Below are positions 27,690 through 28,308 of a stretch of 28,308 bases of DNA, in pieces. The DNA lies in assembly GCA_003427395.1 (NCBI GenBank), contig BFEA01001317.1, positions 5,625-33,932 on the forward strand, in the 5' to 3' direction. The notes under the pieces are model-generated. The model saw only the letters and a program-made list of their open reading frames with translations. It ran no database searches and was not told the origin of the DNA. Both the position numbers and the translations under genes were made by a program. Numbering within the stretch: the first letter of the stretch is position 1; each line of letters opens with the position of its first letter. This stretch comes from Chara braunii. Its lineage: Eukaryota; Streptophyta; Charophyceae; Charales; Characeae.

Positions 27690-27972
27690 CATTAAGAATG
27701 ATGGTAACCAAAGAATGAACCTGCCTGGTATGGAATGAGAAAAGAGAAGCCCGAAAAAAATCCTTTGACCCCCCCATACCCTCCTCCACCCCAAGGGGTG
27801 GAAAACTGAAGGAAAACCCCGAGAAAAGAATGGGAAAGGACAAAAAGAACCCTGGCAAGCTAACCACCCGTCTTACCCCACCTCCCTTTTCCGTATGTCT
27901 ATCACTCCAAAATCCCTACTGACTATGGACTGGTGCGCGATGAGGACATCTCGAATGAGTGGGGGATTGCGA

Positions 27973-28308
27973 ATGTCGGATTCGCAGATGGGGAGTCACC
28001 TGGACTTAGATTTGTCGATGGGCCTTCCACCTAGTTGCGGCGGGGTGACATCGACGGATCGCGCTCCATCGAGGGACGTCACAGCTGGAGAGAGTCTCAC
28101 TCAGCCCCAGAGAGTGACGACGACTGGGTCTTCGGATGCGGCACGCGACATCCTAGAGCGAGAGAGGGCTCGACTTATGGCATCGGCTAACCCGCGTGCT
28201 CAGGCGTTCACACGGGCGTTGAAGGACGCGAGGCGTCGAGAGACAGGGGGGATTGTGTGGAGGGTGGGGTCACTGGGGTGGTTGAGGGGGAGGATGTTGT
28301 GGAGGGGG
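27973..28308 (+). CDS. Unidentified open frame, runs off the window end
   Basis: ATG at 27973, open for 112 codons to the last base. The product begins MSDSQMGSHLDLDLSMGLPP, continues Ser/Thr-rich, and has a charged helical segment (AARDILERERARLMASANPR, FTRALKDARRRETGG). It follows about 280 bp without other open plus-strand frames. The composition and position after a possible LTR would fit the start of a gag or transposase of a further element, but no domain is recognised. GC-rich, G-rich sequence can keep a frame open by chance, so support is moderate. Confidence 0.4.
   Translation, partial: MSDSQMGSHLDLDLSMGLPPSCGGVTSTDRAPSRDVTAGESLTQPQRVTTTGSSDAARDILERERARLMASANPRAQAFTRALKDARRRETGGIVWRVGSLGWLRGRMLWRG

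Noticed and set aside
26902-27867. 321-codon minus-strand frame, and the overlapping 332-codon frame at 26454-27452
   Set aside because: Low-complexity Ser/Phe/Pro/Leu content, internal repeats that mirror the DNA tandem repeats, and a purine-rich opposite strand explain the lack of stops.

Overview
The window looks like repeat-rich, non-genic DNA from a large eukaryotic nuclear genome. Almost every recognisable coding segment belongs to Ty3/gypsy-type LTR retrotransposons, and all of them are broken by stops and frameshifts. Primer-binding-site-like sequences close to the complement of plant initiator Met-tRNA (TGGTATCxGAGC), together with the size and decay of the elements, point to a streptophyte: a land plant or a charophyte alga such as Chara. 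The species cannot be fixed from the sequence alone. No cellular protein gene, tRNA or rRNA was recognised. A run of 770 N (10131-10900) and clusters of single N interrupt the sequence.

Layout. (1) 1-11356: element A, minus strand. It has a partial 3' LTR (1-612), a decayed extra reading frame downstream of integrase (1354-2718), integrase (2924-3924), a C4HC3 PHD-type zinc finger in the integrase frame (4159-4320), RNase H and RT (4584-5938), a PR-RT linker, protease (6273-7201), gag (7266-8755), a primer-binding-like site (8879-8890) and a 5' LTR of about 2.4 kb (8891-11356) that contains the gap. (2) 11357-16290: non-coding. It holds about 2.7 tandem copies of a 510-520 bp unit, a poly(A) insertion flanked by near-identical 18-mers, an A-rich tail, a hairpin, and a hammerhead-ribozyme-like core (13731-13767). 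(3) 16291-20400: element B, plus strand, same family as A. It has an LTR end, a primer-binding-like site, gag, protease, linker, RT and the start of RNase H. The protease and RT active sites are mutated. (4) 20401-24621: element C, plus strand, a different Ty3/gypsy lineage joined to B in frame inside B's RNase H. It has RT, RNase H, integrase and a small downstream frame with two SUMO-interaction-like motifs, followed by a polypurine tract. (5) 24622-28308: probably C's LTR or downstream repeat DNA. It contains a 38-bp repeat x5, a hairpin, an inverted pair of 24-bp repeat arrays, further 55-70 bp and 47-bp tandem repeats, and an open frame that starts at 27973 and runs off the end.

How the parts relate. 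Gag would form the particle. Protease would cut the polyprotein, RT and RNase H would copy the RNA from the tRNA primer, and integrase would insert the DNA. None of the three elements has an intact set, so none should be autonomous. The internal stops are mostly TGA, in places where related elements suggest an Arg codon, and the two LTR copies of A differ mainly by transitions. Both fit slow decay through methylated-C deamination. The points most worth a second look are the PHD finger in pol, the extra frames in the env position, the SUMO-interaction-like motifs and the hammerhead-like core.
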